A stretch of DNA of 64,000 bases from an uncultured Shewanella sp. (GCF_947495455.1 NZ_CANLZC010000001.1:124001-188000); one strand, 5' to 3'; shown: positions 38,870 to 48,866, counted from the stretch's first letter. Notes: generated by a model from the letters alone, not told the origin. A program made the numbers and translations.

Positions 38870-40030
38870 TTAATCATTCGTTTTTGGACTGATATTATAC
38901 AATGCTGCAATATTACGTGAGCAGGCATATAAATGGTGCTTGGCTTGTTTGAGTAATGTAGGTAAAGGACAATAGCCTGGTGTGATAGCAAAGATAGCTG
39001 TTATGCCGTTACCGAGTAAAATATTTGCATCTTCACTGACACTGCCGCCAATGGCGATCACAGGAACAGCATATTGGTTGGCTAGGCGTGTGACGCCTAA
39101 AGGTGCTTTGCCGTTAAGGGTTTGACTGTCTAAGCGGCCTTCACCGGTAATGATTAAATCAGCATCCGCTATTTTTGTCTCAAGTTCCGTCATCTTAAGG
39201 ATAAGATCGATACCCGGTTTCATGTTTGCTTGTAGCAAGGAGACGAGGCCAAATCCAATGCCGCCAGCGGCGCCTGCACCAGCATTATTGCGATGATCTT
39301 CTATTCCCATTTTGACCAATATATCAGCAAAGTGGCTGAGTGCTGCATCCAGTTGCTTTATTGAGTGATGGTTTGCGCCTTTTTGCGGGCCAAATACTTG
39401 ACTGGCGCCAGCTTCGCCACACAAAGGGTTAGTCACATCACAGGCCAATGTCAATTGGCATTGCTTTAATAGTGGGTTGAGTTTGGTGATGTCAATGGTG
39501 TCGAGGTCTGTTAAGTAAATACCACCGGGCTTTAATTCTTGTTTGTTTTTATCGAGAAATCTTACTCCTAAGGCGCTGAGTATGCCGGTACCACCGTCGA
39601 TTGTTGCACTACCACCTAACCCTAAAATGATGTGCTTTATTCCGCGGTTTAGCGCATCAAGGATAAGTTCTCCCGTACCTATGCTTGATGTAATACGAGG
39701 ATCACGTAAGGTTTTGGGTATTAGCGTTAATCCAGAGGCTTTGGCGACTTCAATGATGGCTGTTTGTGGTGTGCTTTGCTGAGTATTGCCAAGAATACCA
39801 TAATAGGTTTCTACTTTATCACCCAATGGCCCTTTGACTGTTAAGTGTATCTTTTGCCCATTTGTGGCTGCAATGAGTGTATCAACTGATCCTTCTCCGC
39901 CATCAGCAATGGGCTGATTTACATATTGTGCGTGGGGAAGCACTTTTCGAAAACCTTTTTCAATTTCATTGGCCACTTCTACAGCCGTTAAGCTTTCTTT
40001 AAATGAATCGGGAGCAATCACAATTTTCAT
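38870..40030 (-). CDS. glycerate kinase (GarK/GlxK type)
   Basis: The enzyme phosphorylates D-glycerate with ATP in glyoxylate and sugar-acid breakdown. The 386-residue length and the motifs MKIVIAPDSFKESLTA, PIADGGEGSVDTLIAA, LGLGGSATIDGGTGILSALG and TGEGRLDSQTLNGKAP are those of the type II glycerate kinases GarK/GlxK. No other gene of the pathway lies nearby. It faces the small acidic ORF and is divergent from the MFS triplet. Confidence 0.95.
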   Translation of the reverse strand: MKIVIAPDSFKESLTAVEVANEIEKGFRKVLPHAQYVNQPIADGGEGSVDTLIAATNGQKIHLTVKGPLGDKVETYYGILGNTQQSTPQTAIIEVAKASGLTLIPKTLRDPRITSSIGTGELILDALNRGIKHIILGLGGSATIDGGTGILSALGVRFLDKNKQELKPGGIYLTDLDTIDITKLNPLLKQCQLTLACDVTNPLCGEAGASQVFGPQKGANHHSIKQLDAALSHFADILVKMGIEDHRNNAGAGAAGGIGFGLVSLLQANMKPGIDLILKMTELETKIADADLIITGEGRLDSQTLNGKAPLGVTRLANQYAVPVIAIGGSVSEDANILLGNGITAIFAITPGYCPLPTLLKQAKHHLYACSRNIAALYNISPKTND

Positions 40031-40239
40031 AAAATATCCCTAAAAAATGAATCAATTCAATTTGCTTTGTATTAGGCTCAAATGCTGTGATTAATGGTAT
40101 ATATTATTCATATAGGGATAATCATAAACAGAATAGGTAAATATAAAAATACATTTCAATAAATTATTTATTATGTGCCATTATTTGATTAATGCATTTA
40201 AATCAATTTTTATTGGTGAATGATTCTATGGAGAGAGAT

Positions 40240-41625
40240 ATGCAAGGAAGTGAGCAAAAAGAGGCTAAGATCAGTGTATTGGCATTGCTTGCGATGGTGT
40301 TATCGGTGCTAATGATAGCGATTGATTTCACAGCATTTTCTGTTGCTTTGCCCATAATCGGTGAAGAATTCAAAGCGGGGATTAATAAGACGCAGTGGAT
40401 TATTAATGGTTACACTTTAATGTTTGGTGTGTTAATTGTTACTGGTGGACGATTGGCCGATAGGATTGGCCGGCGAAAAACGCTGATTATTGGGATCAGT
40501 ATTTTTACTGTTTTTTCAGTGCTAGCCACCTTAGTGAGCGGTACTTTAGGTGTCATCGTGTGTCGAATGCTGATGGGGGTAGGGGGAGCACTCATGTGGC
40601 CCGCTATTTTAGGGATGGTATTTGGGATCATGCCGAGTCATCGTGCGGGGTTAGCTGGCGCTTTAGTTATTGGTACAGCAGGATTTGGCAATGCTATGGG
40701 GCCTATGTTAGGTGGCGTGTTAACGGATATATTGAGCTGGCGCTGGATTTTCCTCATCAATGTTCCCATAGCCGCTATAGTGTACTTATTGGTTTACAAA
40801 TTGATAGAGGATGATCAGCCTATTGATCAAAATGAGCCTATTGATTATGTCGGTGTGTTGACTTTATCGATTGCCTTAATGGCTTTATTACTGGCGTTGG
40901 ACTTTGGTATTGGACTGGGGTGGGAAGATCCTTTTATTTTGAGTCTTTTTGTCATCTTTTTCGTTGTGATATGCGCATTTTTTTACATTGAATCTAAAGT
41001 GGGCCAGTACGCACTTATTCCAACAGATATCGTTCGAAACTATTCCTTTATGGCTGCAGGGCTTGCCACTTTAATGATGTCAGCTATTTTCTTTGCAGTG
41101 TTAGTTTATCTTCCCCTTTTTTTTAGTCAAACAATGCACTACTCCCCAATGAAATCAGGTGTTGGATTATTACCTGTCATGTTGACTTTTGCCATTACTT
41201 CTTTTTTTGCTGGTGCATTATATGAAAAACTGGGATCAAAACTCATTTTATCTGTTGGAAGCGCCTGCTTAGCGCTGGGAATGTTTTTATTATCAAGCCT
41301 GACTATGCACACTAGTTACCTTTCAATGTTGTTTGGTATGTTTATTTTAGGGGCAGGGGTTGGACTTTTTTATTCGACGATTACGACTGCTGCGTTGACC
41401 CTTGTGCCAGAAAAGCGAGCGAGCTTAGCAGGTGGGATCATTTTTATGTTTCAAATTGCAGGAGGATCCATAGGGTTAGGGTTAAATACTGCCATTGTAT
41501 CTCAATACGATCTCCTTAGTGAGGGGATCAATATGGCCTTTAAAGTCAACGGCGTTTTCTCCATCTTAGGCTTTATCATTTGTGTCCTTTGGATTGGGGG
41601 GAGAAAAGGGCCTGTTAATGGGTAA
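40240..41625 (+). CDS. DHA2-family MFS transporter, copy 1 of 3
   Basis: The protein has about 461 residues and 14 predicted membrane segments, as in EmrB/QacA drug:H+ antiporters. Motif A-like GGRLADRIGRRKT lies in loop 2-3, and the TM5 region has the motif-C pattern GALVIGTAGFGNAMGPMLGGVLTD. I chose the ATG at 40240 for its GAGAGA ribosome site; 40228 and 40192 are alternatives. It is the first of three adjacent same-direction paralogues that share the start pattern FDITAF/DFTAFSVALP and the hinge W-(I/V)-(I/F)-NGY. Confidence 0.9.
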   Translation: MQGSEQKEAKISVLALLAMVLSVLMIAIDFTAFSVALPIIGEEFKAGINKTQWIINGYTLMFGVLIVTGGRLADRIGRRKTLIIGISIFTVFSVLATLVSGTLGVIVCRMLMGVGGALMWPAILGMVFGIMPSHRAGLAGALVIGTAGFGNAMGPMLGGVLTDILSWRWIFLINVPIAAIVYLLVYKLIEDDQPIDQNEPIDYVGVLTLSIALMALLLALDFGIGLGWEDPFILSLFVIFFVVICAFFYIESKVGQYALIPTDIVRNYSFMAAGLATLMMSAIFFAVLVYLPLFFSQTMHYSPMKSGVGLLPVMLTFAITSFFAGALYEKLGSKLILSVGSACLALGMFLLSSLTMHTSYLSMLFGMFILGAGVGLFYSTITTAALTLVPEKRASLAGGIIFMFQIAGGSIGLGLNTAIVSQYDLLSEGINMAFKVNGVFSILGFIICVLWIGGRKGPVNG

Positions 41626-41653
41626 TAGCGTTGAAGGTTATAAGGAGATTTGA

Positions 41654-43033
41654 ATGAAAAAAGACACAGAACACATGTATTTACTCCGTTTTTTGGCCCT
41701 AGGACTGGCTATCATTGTGATTGGATTTGATATTACGGCTTTTCCTGTGGCCTTGCCCAGTATTACTCAAGAATTTTACTCGTCTTTGAATCATGCTCAG
41801 TGGATTTTTAATGGTTATGCTTTAGCGCTGGGCGTGTTTATTATTACGGGTGGGAAGCTTGCCGATCTTTATGGTCGGCGAAAAACCTTTTTTATTGCTA
41901 TGTTTTTTTTCGTGTTGTTTCTTTTATTGGGGGCTTTTTCCACCAGTATGAATATGCTGATTATTTGCAGAATACTGATGGGACTTTGTACCGCTGTGGT
42001 ATTACCTGCGATTATAGGAATGATCTTTTCGTTAGTGCCGGAAAGCAAGGCTGCTATTGCAGGGGGATTTGTGATTGGCATGTCGGGTGTAGGTAATGCT
42101 ACTGGACCAGTATTGGGAGGGGTATTGACGGATGCGTTGGGTTGGCGCTGGATATTACTGGTTAATATTCCCATTGCCCTTTTTGCAATGTTAGTGGTGT
42201 TAAAAACCATAGTAAAGGATGCGCCTAAAACTACTCAAGAGATGGACTACTGGGGAGTGACCTTGTTATCGCTTTCTTTATTTTCATTATTATTTGCGCT
42301 GGAATTAATAGCTGAACTTAATACTGATCATCCATTGATAATTGGATTATTTACTTTATTTGTTGTGCTGTTTTTTATTTTTTTAAAAGAAGAGCAAATG
42401 GCAAAAAGCAAGGCACTTATTTCGCCTGATATTTTAAAGAATCAGACTTTTATCGCCATCGGTGGTACCAGTATTTTAATTTCAACTATCTGGTTTGCCG
42501 TTTTGTTGTTTTTACCTCATTTTTTTGAAAATGAATGGCACTTTACTGCGGGTCAGTCTGGGGTGGCTTTACTGCCTTTCATTATTAGCTATGCCATTGT
42601 TTCTTTCACAGCTGGAGGCTTATATGAAAGCTTAGGAGCAAAATGGACGATAACTTTGGGTGCAAGTTTACTGGCTGTTGGCATGTTGCAACTTTCATTT
42701 ATTCAGATCTCAACCCCTTATTGGCAATTGAGTATTGCGCTTATTGCTATGGGAGTGGGGGTGGGTGTGGCGTATCCATCCATTGTCACTGCTGCCGTGC
42801 AATCTGTGTCATCAGAGCACATGAGCTTGGCCAGTGGTGTCATGTACCTTTGCAGGGTAGCGGGAGGGGCCATTGGAGTGGCGATGAACACTTGTGTGAT
42901 CAGTTTATCGAACTCGCTTATTGAAGGAATGAGGCTGGCTTTTATGATCAACATGTTACTTGCGCTGAGCGGTGTGTTGAGTTGCCTTTTGTTTATTCAT
43001 GTCGAAAATGATGTTCGTGATGGCAAAGCTTGA
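41654..43033 (+). CDS. DHA2-family MFS transporter, copy 2 of 3
   Basis: This 459-residue paralogue of the preceding gene has GGKLADLYGRRKTFF as motif A and GGFVIGMSGVGNATGPVLGGVLTDALGWRW in the TM5 region. It starts 28 bases after copy 1 with a strong AAGGAG ribosome site. Its 3' end overlaps the next copy by about 35 bases, so the three genes are probably one transcript. The substrate is unknown. Confidence 0.9.
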   Translation: MKKDTEHMYLLRFLALGLAIIVIGFDITAFPVALPSITQEFYSSLNHAQWIFNGYALALGVFIITGGKLADLYGRRKTFFIAMFFFVLFLLLGAFSTSMNMLIICRILMGLCTAVVLPAIIGMIFSLVPESKAAIAGGFVIGMSGVGNATGPVLGGVLTDALGWRWILLVNIPIALFAMLVVLKTIVKDAPKTTQEMDYWGVTLLSLSLFSLLFALELIAELNTDHPLIIGLFTLFVVLFFIFLKEEQMAKSKALISPDILKNQTFIAIGGTSILISTIWFAVLLFLPHFFENEWHFTAGQSGVALLPFIISYAIVSFTAGGLYESLGAKWTITLGASLLAVGMLQLSFIQISTPYWQLSIALIAMGVGVGVAYPSIVTAAVQSVSSEHMSLASGVMYLCRVAGGAIGVAMNTCVISLSNSLIEGMRLAFMINMLLALSGVLSCLLFIHVENDVRDGKA

Positions 43034-44432
43034 ATATTTTTTTGCTTTATTTCGAGGTAAATCCAAGCTTGACTCGAAGCATCCTTTAGCTTTTATTGCC
43101 ATGTCATTAGCGATTATCGTTATTGCTTATGATTTTACTGCTTTTTCAGTTGCTATCCCTAAAATAAGCGAAGAATTTAATAGTACACTTAATCACAGTC
43201 AGTGGGTTTTTAATGGCTACGCTTTAACCTTAGGGGTTTTTATTATTACCGGTGGCCATTTAGCGGATCTGTATGGTCGGCGAAGGCTTTTTTTTATTGG
43301 AATTGTGATTTTTTGCGTCTTTTCTGTATTTGGTGCCCTAGCGACAAATATTAATGGGCTAATTGTTTGCAGGATCATCATGGGTTTAGGGGGGGCGATG
43401 ATATGGCCTGCGATTTTAGGCATGGTTTATGCCTTATTTTCTAAAGACAAAGCTGGTGTTGCTGGTGGCTTTATTATCGGTGTGGCAGGGATCAGTAATG
43501 CGGCAGGTCCAATGGTGGGGGGCTTGTTAACAGATTTGGCGAGTTGGCGTTGGATCTTACTGATTAATATTCCTATTGCATTGTTGGCTCTGTTATTGAC
43601 TTGGAAAGCCATTGTTCCTGAAAACAGAGTTTGGAAACATCAACGAGTGGATTACGCTGGCGTATTGACCTTATCGGTATCTTTGTTTTCGTTATTATTG
43701 GGGTTTGATTTATTAGCCGATCCTCAATTTAATAGGGGACTGATTGTTGGATTACTTTGTGTTTTTGGATTGAGCATGTTGGTTTTTGTTATCATTGAAC
43801 GTTATCAAAATGAACAGGCATTAATTCCTCGAGAATTGATGAAAAACGGAGAGTTTCTGGCTATTGGTTTGACGACATTAATGATGTCGACCATTTTTTT
43901 TGCGGCATTATTATATTTGCCTCAGTTTTTTATGCGTGAGTGGAGCTATGGTGCAGCAGAGTCTGGTGTGGGGCTATTGCCAATGATTTTGACTTATGCT
44001 TTGACTTCATTTTTTTCGGGGAGCATTTATCAACGACTAGGAGCTAAATGTTTGGTGGTGATAGGGATCAGCTTACTTGCATTAGGCATGTTGTTGCTGG
44101 CTCATTTACAACTTGCGACCTCTTATTGGCAACTTGCCGTGGTGATGTTCATATTAGGAGGAGGAATAGGGCTGGCTTACCCGACGGTAACAACGGCCGC
44201 AATGATGGTGGTGCCCTCATCTCGCATGAGCTTGGCGGGCGGCATTATTTATATGTTTAGAAGTGCAGGCGGTGCTGTTGGAGTAGGGGTAAGTACTTGT
44301 ATTATTTTGCTTTCTTCTTCTCCATTGGTGGGGATGGAAAATGCTTTTTTCTTTAATGCTTTTCTTGCGTTTATTGGACTAGGGATTTGTTTACTTTGGA
44401 TGAAAGATCATGCCAGTGAGCCATCTGGGTAA
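42999..44432 (+). CDS. DHA2-family MFS transporter, copy 3 of 3
   Basis: This third paralogue has GGHLADLYGRRRLFF and GGFIIGVAGISNAAGPMVGGLLTDLASWRWILLIN. The annotated ATG at 42999 lies inside copy 2 in a different frame; an ATG at 43020 would also serve. It has 14 membrane segments and up to 477 residues. Copies 2 and 3 look closer to each other than to copy 1, which suggests stepwise tandem duplication. Confidence 0.9.
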   Translation: MSKMMFVMAKLEYFFALFRGKSKLDSKHPLAFIAMSLAIIVIAYDFTAFSVAIPKISEEFNSTLNHSQWVFNGYALTLGVFIITGGHLADLYGRRRLFFIGIVIFCVFSVFGALATNINGLIVCRIIMGLGGAMIWPAILGMVYALFSKDKAGVAGGFIIGVAGISNAAGPMVGGLLTDLASWRWILLINIPIALLALLLTWKAIVPENRVWKHQRVDYAGVLTLSVSLFSLLLGFDLLADPQFNRGLIVGLLCVFGLSMLVFVIIERYQNEQALIPRELMKNGEFLAIGLTTLMMSTIFFAALLYLPQFFMREWSYGAAESGVGLLPMILTYALTSFFSGSIYQRLGAKCLVVIGISLLALGMLLLAHLQLATSYWQLAVVMFILGGGIGLAYPTVTTAAMMVVPSSRMSLAGGIIYMFRSAGGAVGVGVSTCIILLSSSPLVGMENAFFFNAFLAFIGLGICLLWMKDHASEPSG

Positions 44433-44484
44433 TGGGAATATTAAAAAGGTATCGATGCGATGGGGCTAAGATTAAAGGAGCAAT

Positions 44485-45306
44485 ATGGAAATCATTATTT
44501 TGGTCATTGCGGGATTCTCTGGTGGTATTTTAGCCAGCCTTTTTGGCTTAGGTGGGGGATTAGTGATTGTCCCTGCTTTAGTGATTTGTTTGCCTTTTTA
44601 CCATGTCGATCCAAGCGTAGTCATGCATTTGTCTGTTGGAACTTCGTTGCTCATTATGTTACTCAACAGTTTAGCTGCCATCTTATCACATCATCAGGCT
44701 AACAATATTAATTGGCTTTTGTTTTGGCAAATTTTGCCTTTTGCCCTAGTGGGGACCACAGTGGGCTGTATTATTTCGATTCAATTGCCGACTCAAATAC
44801 TGATTTTATTATTTTTGACTTTCTTATTCGTTATTCTGCTCCGCTTTGTGGTACACCTGATATATCGAAAGCAATATAAGGTGCTTGCAGATTCGCGCCC
44901 TCCTATGCTCAATAAAGCACTTAGTGGTCTATTAAGTGGTTTTATTGGTGCTGGAATGGGAGTGGGATCGAGTTTGGTTATGGTGCCTTTTTTAAAACGT
45001 TATGGTTTTTATATTCGACATTGTGCGGGATTATCTTGTTGTTTTAATGTATTGATTGCCTTAGTTGCTGTATTCATTTATGGGTTATTTCAGGCTAAAG
45101 GTGAGATCTTATCTGACGACACAACTGGGTTTGTTTTTTGGCCAGTGATGATATGGCTCGTATTAGGATCGATTGTGGGTGTGCCTTTTGGTACTTGGCT
45201 TGGACGACAGTTATCTGAAAAAATGACCACTGTTATTTATTTTTGTTTACTCATTATTATTTTCTTGGTGATGTTGTATAAGTTATTAGAATTTTATTAT
45301 TTATAG
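44485..45306 (+). CDS. TSUP-family (TauE/SafE) permease
   Basis: The 273-residue protein has about eight membrane segments in two halves. Each half carries the family repeat: SLFGLGGGLVIVPALV near residue 20 and GFIGAGMGVGSSLVMVPFL near residue 155. Members move sulfite, sulfonates or other organic anions. It starts 53 bases after the MFS triplet, with AAAGGAG upstream, and may share its transcript. Confidence 0.9.
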   Translation: MEIIILVIAGFSGGILASLFGLGGGLVIVPALVICLPFYHVDPSVVMHLSVGTSLLIMLLNSLAAILSHHQANNINWLLFWQILPFALVGTTVGCIISIQLPTQILILLFLTFLFVILLRFVVHLIYRKQYKVLADSRPPMLNKALSGLLSGFIGAGMGVGSSLVMVPFLKRYGFYIRHCAGLSCCFNVLIALVAVFIYGLFQAKGEILSDDTTGFVFWPVMIWLVLGSIVGVPFGTWLGRQLSEKMTTVIYFCLLIIIFLVMLYKLLEFYYL

Positions 45307-45531
45307 AGAAGTATTTAGTGCTAATTCATCAGAAGTAATTGGTTATAGTTATACCTTTAACCAAATTAAAAAATAATAAACTCTATATTAAGTGAGTGAT
45401 GTTGAGTTTATTGCTTTGATTCTTGGTTTCTTTGATAGGCATTATACCTAGCTCAGTTTAATTAAGACTTAACTGTTTGTGAAAGTGGGTGATAGTCTGG
45501 CATAAAATCTTTGTCATAAAAGGATGTATGG

Positions 45532-46524
45532 GTGAGTAAATTGATTGCTGTTTTTATTTTTGTCCCTTTGATTTTTTTTACTATTTTGTTGGGTATGATT
45601 TTTATTCCTGTTAAACGAGAGAGCAGCGGCACAGGATTGAATTTTGATGTGTTAGTCACACAGCCCGTTAATAGTATGGAATCGCAGTACATGGCCCGTG
45701 ATGGTCAGCGCCTGTTTTACCGTTATTTACCCGGCAGTAAAGCCTTAGTGGTGATGTTATTACACGGCTCGGGGACGGAGGGGCGCTATTTATTGCCTTT
45801 GGCAGAACGATTGAACCGTCAATCAGGTGCCACAGTGATTGTGCCGGATTTACGAGGACATGGCCGTTCAATCTTGTCCCGTCCCGGCGACATTGCTTAT
45901 CGGGATCAGTTTGATGACGATATTATCGATTTACAAAAAAAACTTGCTGTTGATTATCCCAATGCAAAGTGGGTACTGGGGGGACACTCTTCCGGCGGCG
46001 GCCTTGCTATTCGTTTGGGGGGCCGTGCACGTTTGAGTTTGGCCGAGAATATGCTGCCTAATTTTGATGCTTATGTGTTGCTTGCTCCTTATTTAAGCCA
46101 CGATGCCCCCACAGTCCGGACTGACTCGGGAGGTTGGGTGCAGGTTTCTGTTCGGCGTATTATTGCTATTAAGTTATTCAATATGCTGGGTGTTAATCAG
46201 TTTAATGGCATGCCAGTATTATTTTTTAATCGCCCGAAGCACATCAATGATGCCATGCAGTTGAAAAGCTACTCTTATCGGTTAATGGTGTCATTTTCCC
46301 CTGAAAATTATCAGGCTGACTTACAGGCCAATAATAAGCCTATACTCTTATGGGTGGGAGATAAAGATGAGGCATTTTATCCCCATCAATTTATTCATGT
46401 AATGCATGAACATGCCAGTCAGGCACAAGTGAAAATAGCGCCGAATATCACGCACCTTGCATTACCGGGAGCCGTTTTGATTGCCGATGACATGGCGAGT
46501 TGGCTGAAGCAATTATCGCGCTAA
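45532..46524 (+). CDS. membrane-anchored alpha/beta hydrolase
   Basis: The 330-residue protein has one N-terminal membrane segment, so the hydrolase domain likely faces the periplasm. The oxyanion region is LLHGSGTEGRY, the nucleophile elbow is GGHSSGGGLA with Ser present, the acid is in WVGDKDEAFYP and the base in NITHLALPG. It resembles lysophospholipase-like hydrolases. It starts with GTG after an AGGAT site and is followed 20 bases later by a Bcr/CflA pump, so the two may be co-transcribed. Confidence 0.85.
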   Translation: MSKLIAVFIFVPLIFFTILLGMIFIPVKRESSGTGLNFDVLVTQPVNSMESQYMARDGQRLFYRYLPGSKALVVMLLHGSGTEGRYLLPLAERLNRQSGATVIVPDLRGHGRSILSRPGDIAYRDQFDDDIIDLQKKLAVDYPNAKWVLGGHSSGGGLAIRLGGRARLSLAENMLPNFDAYVLLAPYLSHDAPTVRTDSGGWVQVSVRRIIAIKLFNMLGVNQFNGMPVLFFNRPKHINDAMQLKSYSYRLMVSFSPENYQADLQANNKPILLWVGDKDEAFYPHQFIHVMHEHASQAQVKIAPNITHLALPGAVLIADDMASWLKQLSR

Positions 46525-46544
46525 TCAATGGGATATGAGATGAA

Positions 46545-47720
46545 ATGACTCAAATTAGATTGTTTCTGTTTACTGTGATGTTGTCGGCTATTTTTGCGAT
46601 TACCCCGTTTTCAACGGATCTGTATCTGCCCGCATTGTCTGAAATGGCATCGGATTTTGATGTCCATATTACCCTGGTTCAACAATCTTTAAGTTTGTTT
46701 TTTGCAGGCTATGGTGTGGGCATGTTTCTGTTTGGGCCTTTGATTGATCATTTTGGTCGGCGTCAATTTGTGATAGGGGGATTACTCATTTTCAGTATTG
46801 CCAGTTTACTGGCAGCACTGACGAACAATATCACCTGGTTTTTACTACTGCGTTTCCTGCAGGCGTTTGCAGGGGCGGCGGCAACCGTAGCCATTCCTGG
46901 GTATATTAAAGCATTGTATGGTAAAAATACGCCAAAGGGCATGTCATATTTTAATTTAATCATGATGCTGGCGCCATTAATTGCCCCAGCGATTGGCAGT
47001 CTGGTGATGACCTGGGGACAATGGCATTTAATTTTTGTGTTGCTGGCGGTATACGCTGGGGTTATTTTGCTACTGGCTTATATGTATCTTCGCGTTGACA
47101 ATGAAAAACAGCAGTTGAACACCAATAAGCTGTCTTTTTTTAAAAATTACCGTATCGTTTTTTCAAAAAAAGGGGCTAAACTGGATATTTTAACCAGCTT
47201 TTTCGCTTCTTTTGCTTTTTTTTGCTACATCACAGACTCGTCTTTTGTGTTTATGCAGGTTTTTGGCCTGAGTAAGTATACTTTTTCTTTGGTTTTTGCC
47301 AGTAATGTGGTGATGTTGATTTCAGCCAGTTTTATCAATGGTCGATTGTTGGGAAGATATCGCGTTGCCTGGTTATTGGGCGCTGCCAATGTATTTGCCC
47401 TGTGTTTTGCTTCAGGCTTGGTGGTGGTTAATATCTTGTCCCTTAATGTGGTATTTACCCTGGTGACCTTATTGCCTTTTATGGGCTGCTTGTGGATGAT
47501 GTCCATTAATGCCGACTCGATTGTATTAATGAAGTTTAAAAAGGAAGTGGGCACAGCATCTGCAGTGATTGGTACCTTAAAATTTGGTTCAGCGGCTCTT
47601 TCAGGGCCTTTATTGGCCTTATTTCATTCTGGCACGGCGGTGCCGTTTTCCGTTTTGTTATTGGGTGCGGTTATTTTGGCTTGTATCAGTCAAGTCATGA
47701 ACTATTTTTTAAAACATTAG
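46545..47720 (+). CDS. Bcr/CflA-family MFS drug exporter
   Basis: The 391-residue protein has 12 membrane segments. It begins with ITPFSTDLYLPALSEMASDF, a family hallmark, and has FGPLIDHFGRRQFVIGG as motif A. Bcr/CflA pumps export bicyclomycin, chloramphenicol or other small compounds. The stop codon TAG spans the junction with a MITE (its TA is the presumed target duplication and its G is the first base of the element), so the native C-terminus may have been changed by the insertion. Confidence 0.92.
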   Translation: MTQIRLFLFTVMLSAIFAITPFSTDLYLPALSEMASDFDVHITLVQQSLSLFFAGYGVGMFLFGPLIDHFGRRQFVIGGLLIFSIASLLAALTNNITWFLLLRFLQAFAGAAATVAIPGYIKALYGKNTPKGMSYFNLIMMLAPLIAPAIGSLVMTWGQWHLIFVLLAVYAGVILLLAYMYLRVDNEKQQLNTNKLSFFKNYRIVFSKKGAKLDILTSFFASFAFFCYITDSSFVFMQVFGLSKYTFSLVFASNVVMLISASFINGRLLGRYRVAWLLGAANVFALCFASGLVVVNILSLNVVFTLVTLLPFMGCLWMMSINADSIVLMKFKKEVGTASAVIGTLKFGSAALSGPLLALFHSGTAVPFSVLLLGAVILACISQVMNYFLKH

Positions 47721-47958
47721 GGCCTGTTGATTTTTCATGATTAAATTATGTCCGAGTAAAACACGTTTAGTGAATCCTACGGACTGCGCTTGTCGCTCCT
47801 TTCTACGGCGTTATCGCTTATTTATGGACGACCCCAAGGATGGGGAAGGTAGAGCGACGTTTGAACCCAAGCCGAGAATAACTACACTGCATAAGTTCTG
47901 CCTTGTATAAAGAAGCGACAAACTGCAGCAGAAATAATCAGCAAAGATCAACAGACCC
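47720..47958. mobile_element. MITE-like element joined to the end of the Bcr/CflA gene
   Basis: The ends GGGCCTGTTGATTTTT and its near-complement near 47958 (AAAGATCAACAGACCC) form imperfect terminal inverted repeats of about 24 bases. TA flanks both ends (47718-47719 and 47959-47960), which fits a TA target duplication of an IS630/Tc1-type system. The 239-base body has no ORF. It differs in sequence from the other two elements in this window. Confidence 0.82.
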
Positions 47959-48005
47959 TAAGCACTCAGACGAATTGTTGATTATTTTCTTTAAGGACAA
48001 ATGAA

Positions 48006-48773
48006 ATGGATGGTGATATGAATATAAAATCTGTGTGTATCAAAATAGTCTCCTTTTACTTGATGCTGGTTTCTTTTTGGGTAAATGGACAAGAGGAGGC
48101 AGAATTTCAGCTTATTTATCAAAATTCCACCGAAGCGCCTGGTTATGATCTGGCTCAGCAGTTATTTAAAGAAGCATTGACAGTGGATGATTTTTGGGGG
48201 TCAATACGCTATTTTGTCACTCAAAAAGAGTTGAGTTATTGCGCTATTGCCAGTAGTGTTCTTGTACTTAATTCTTTAGATATTCCTGCTCCAGCGAATC
48301 CAAATGTGTATCCTTATCAGTTGTTTGATCAAGATAATATTTTTACTGATCAAGTATTGAAAGTGATAAGTCCAACCATAGTTGGATATCAAGGCACTAC
48401 CTTAGATGAGATGCGTCAAATTCTACAAACTTATAATGTGAATGTAGAGCGAGTTTATGCCAGTAATAGCAGTGTTGAAAATTTTAGAACGGCGGCCATT
48501 GATGCATTAAAGAGTCCAAATAAACGCTTGTTGGTTAATTTTGATCGTAAAGGGTTACAGCAAGAGGGAGGTGGGCATGTGTCTCCGGTGGTGGCTTATC
48601 ATGAAGCACAAGACAGGTTTTTGGTATTAGATGTCGCGCGTTATAAATTGCCGTCTTATTGGGTAAAAACAGAGCATTTATTTAAAGCCATGTTGGGGAT
48701 TGACGCCACCTCTAAACGCAGCCGAGGTTATGTGATAGTGGGGAAAAAACTAGACTTTAAAAATGAGCGATAG
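48006..48773 (+). CDS. phytochelatin synthase-like secreted protein
   Basis: Phytochelatin synthases are papain-fold enzymes that make phytochelatin from glutathione; bacterial short forms mainly cut Gly from glutathione. The catalytic triad is visible as Cys79 (ELSYCAIASS), His191 (GGGHVSPVV) and Asp209 (FLVLDVARYK). The N-terminus has a signal-like segment (VSFYLMLVSFWVNGQ), so it may act in the periplasm, unlike the plant enzyme. There are no long Cys-rich C-terminal repeats. The length is 255 residues. An alternative ATG at 48018 is possible. Confidence 0.88.
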   Translation: MDGDMNIKSVCIKIVSFYLMLVSFWVNGQEEAEFQLIYQNSTEAPGYDLAQQLFKEALTVDDFWGSIRYFVTQKELSYCAIASSVLVLNSLDIPAPANPNVYPYQLFDQDNIFTDQVLKVISPTIVGYQGTTLDEMRQILQTYNVNVERVYASNSSVENFRTAAIDALKSPNKRLLVNFDRKGLQQEGGGHVSPVVAYHEAQDRFLVLDVARYKLPSYWVKTEHLFKAMLGIDATSKRSRGYVIVGKKLDFKNER

Positions 48774-48798
48774 CCAGTGTCTTTTATCCATAGTAAAG

Positions 48799-48827
48799 AT
48801 CACAAGATAGTTTTCTTATCTTGTGAT
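48799..48827. terminator. terminator between convergent genes
   Basis: ATCACAAGATA pairs perfectly with TATCTTGTGAT around a 7-base loop. It lies between the phytochelatin synthase-like gene and the convergent reductase gene. Confidence 0.8.
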
Positions 48828-48866
48828 TTGTCTTGAGAATTAACATGAGATGTTGCGAGGTGACGG

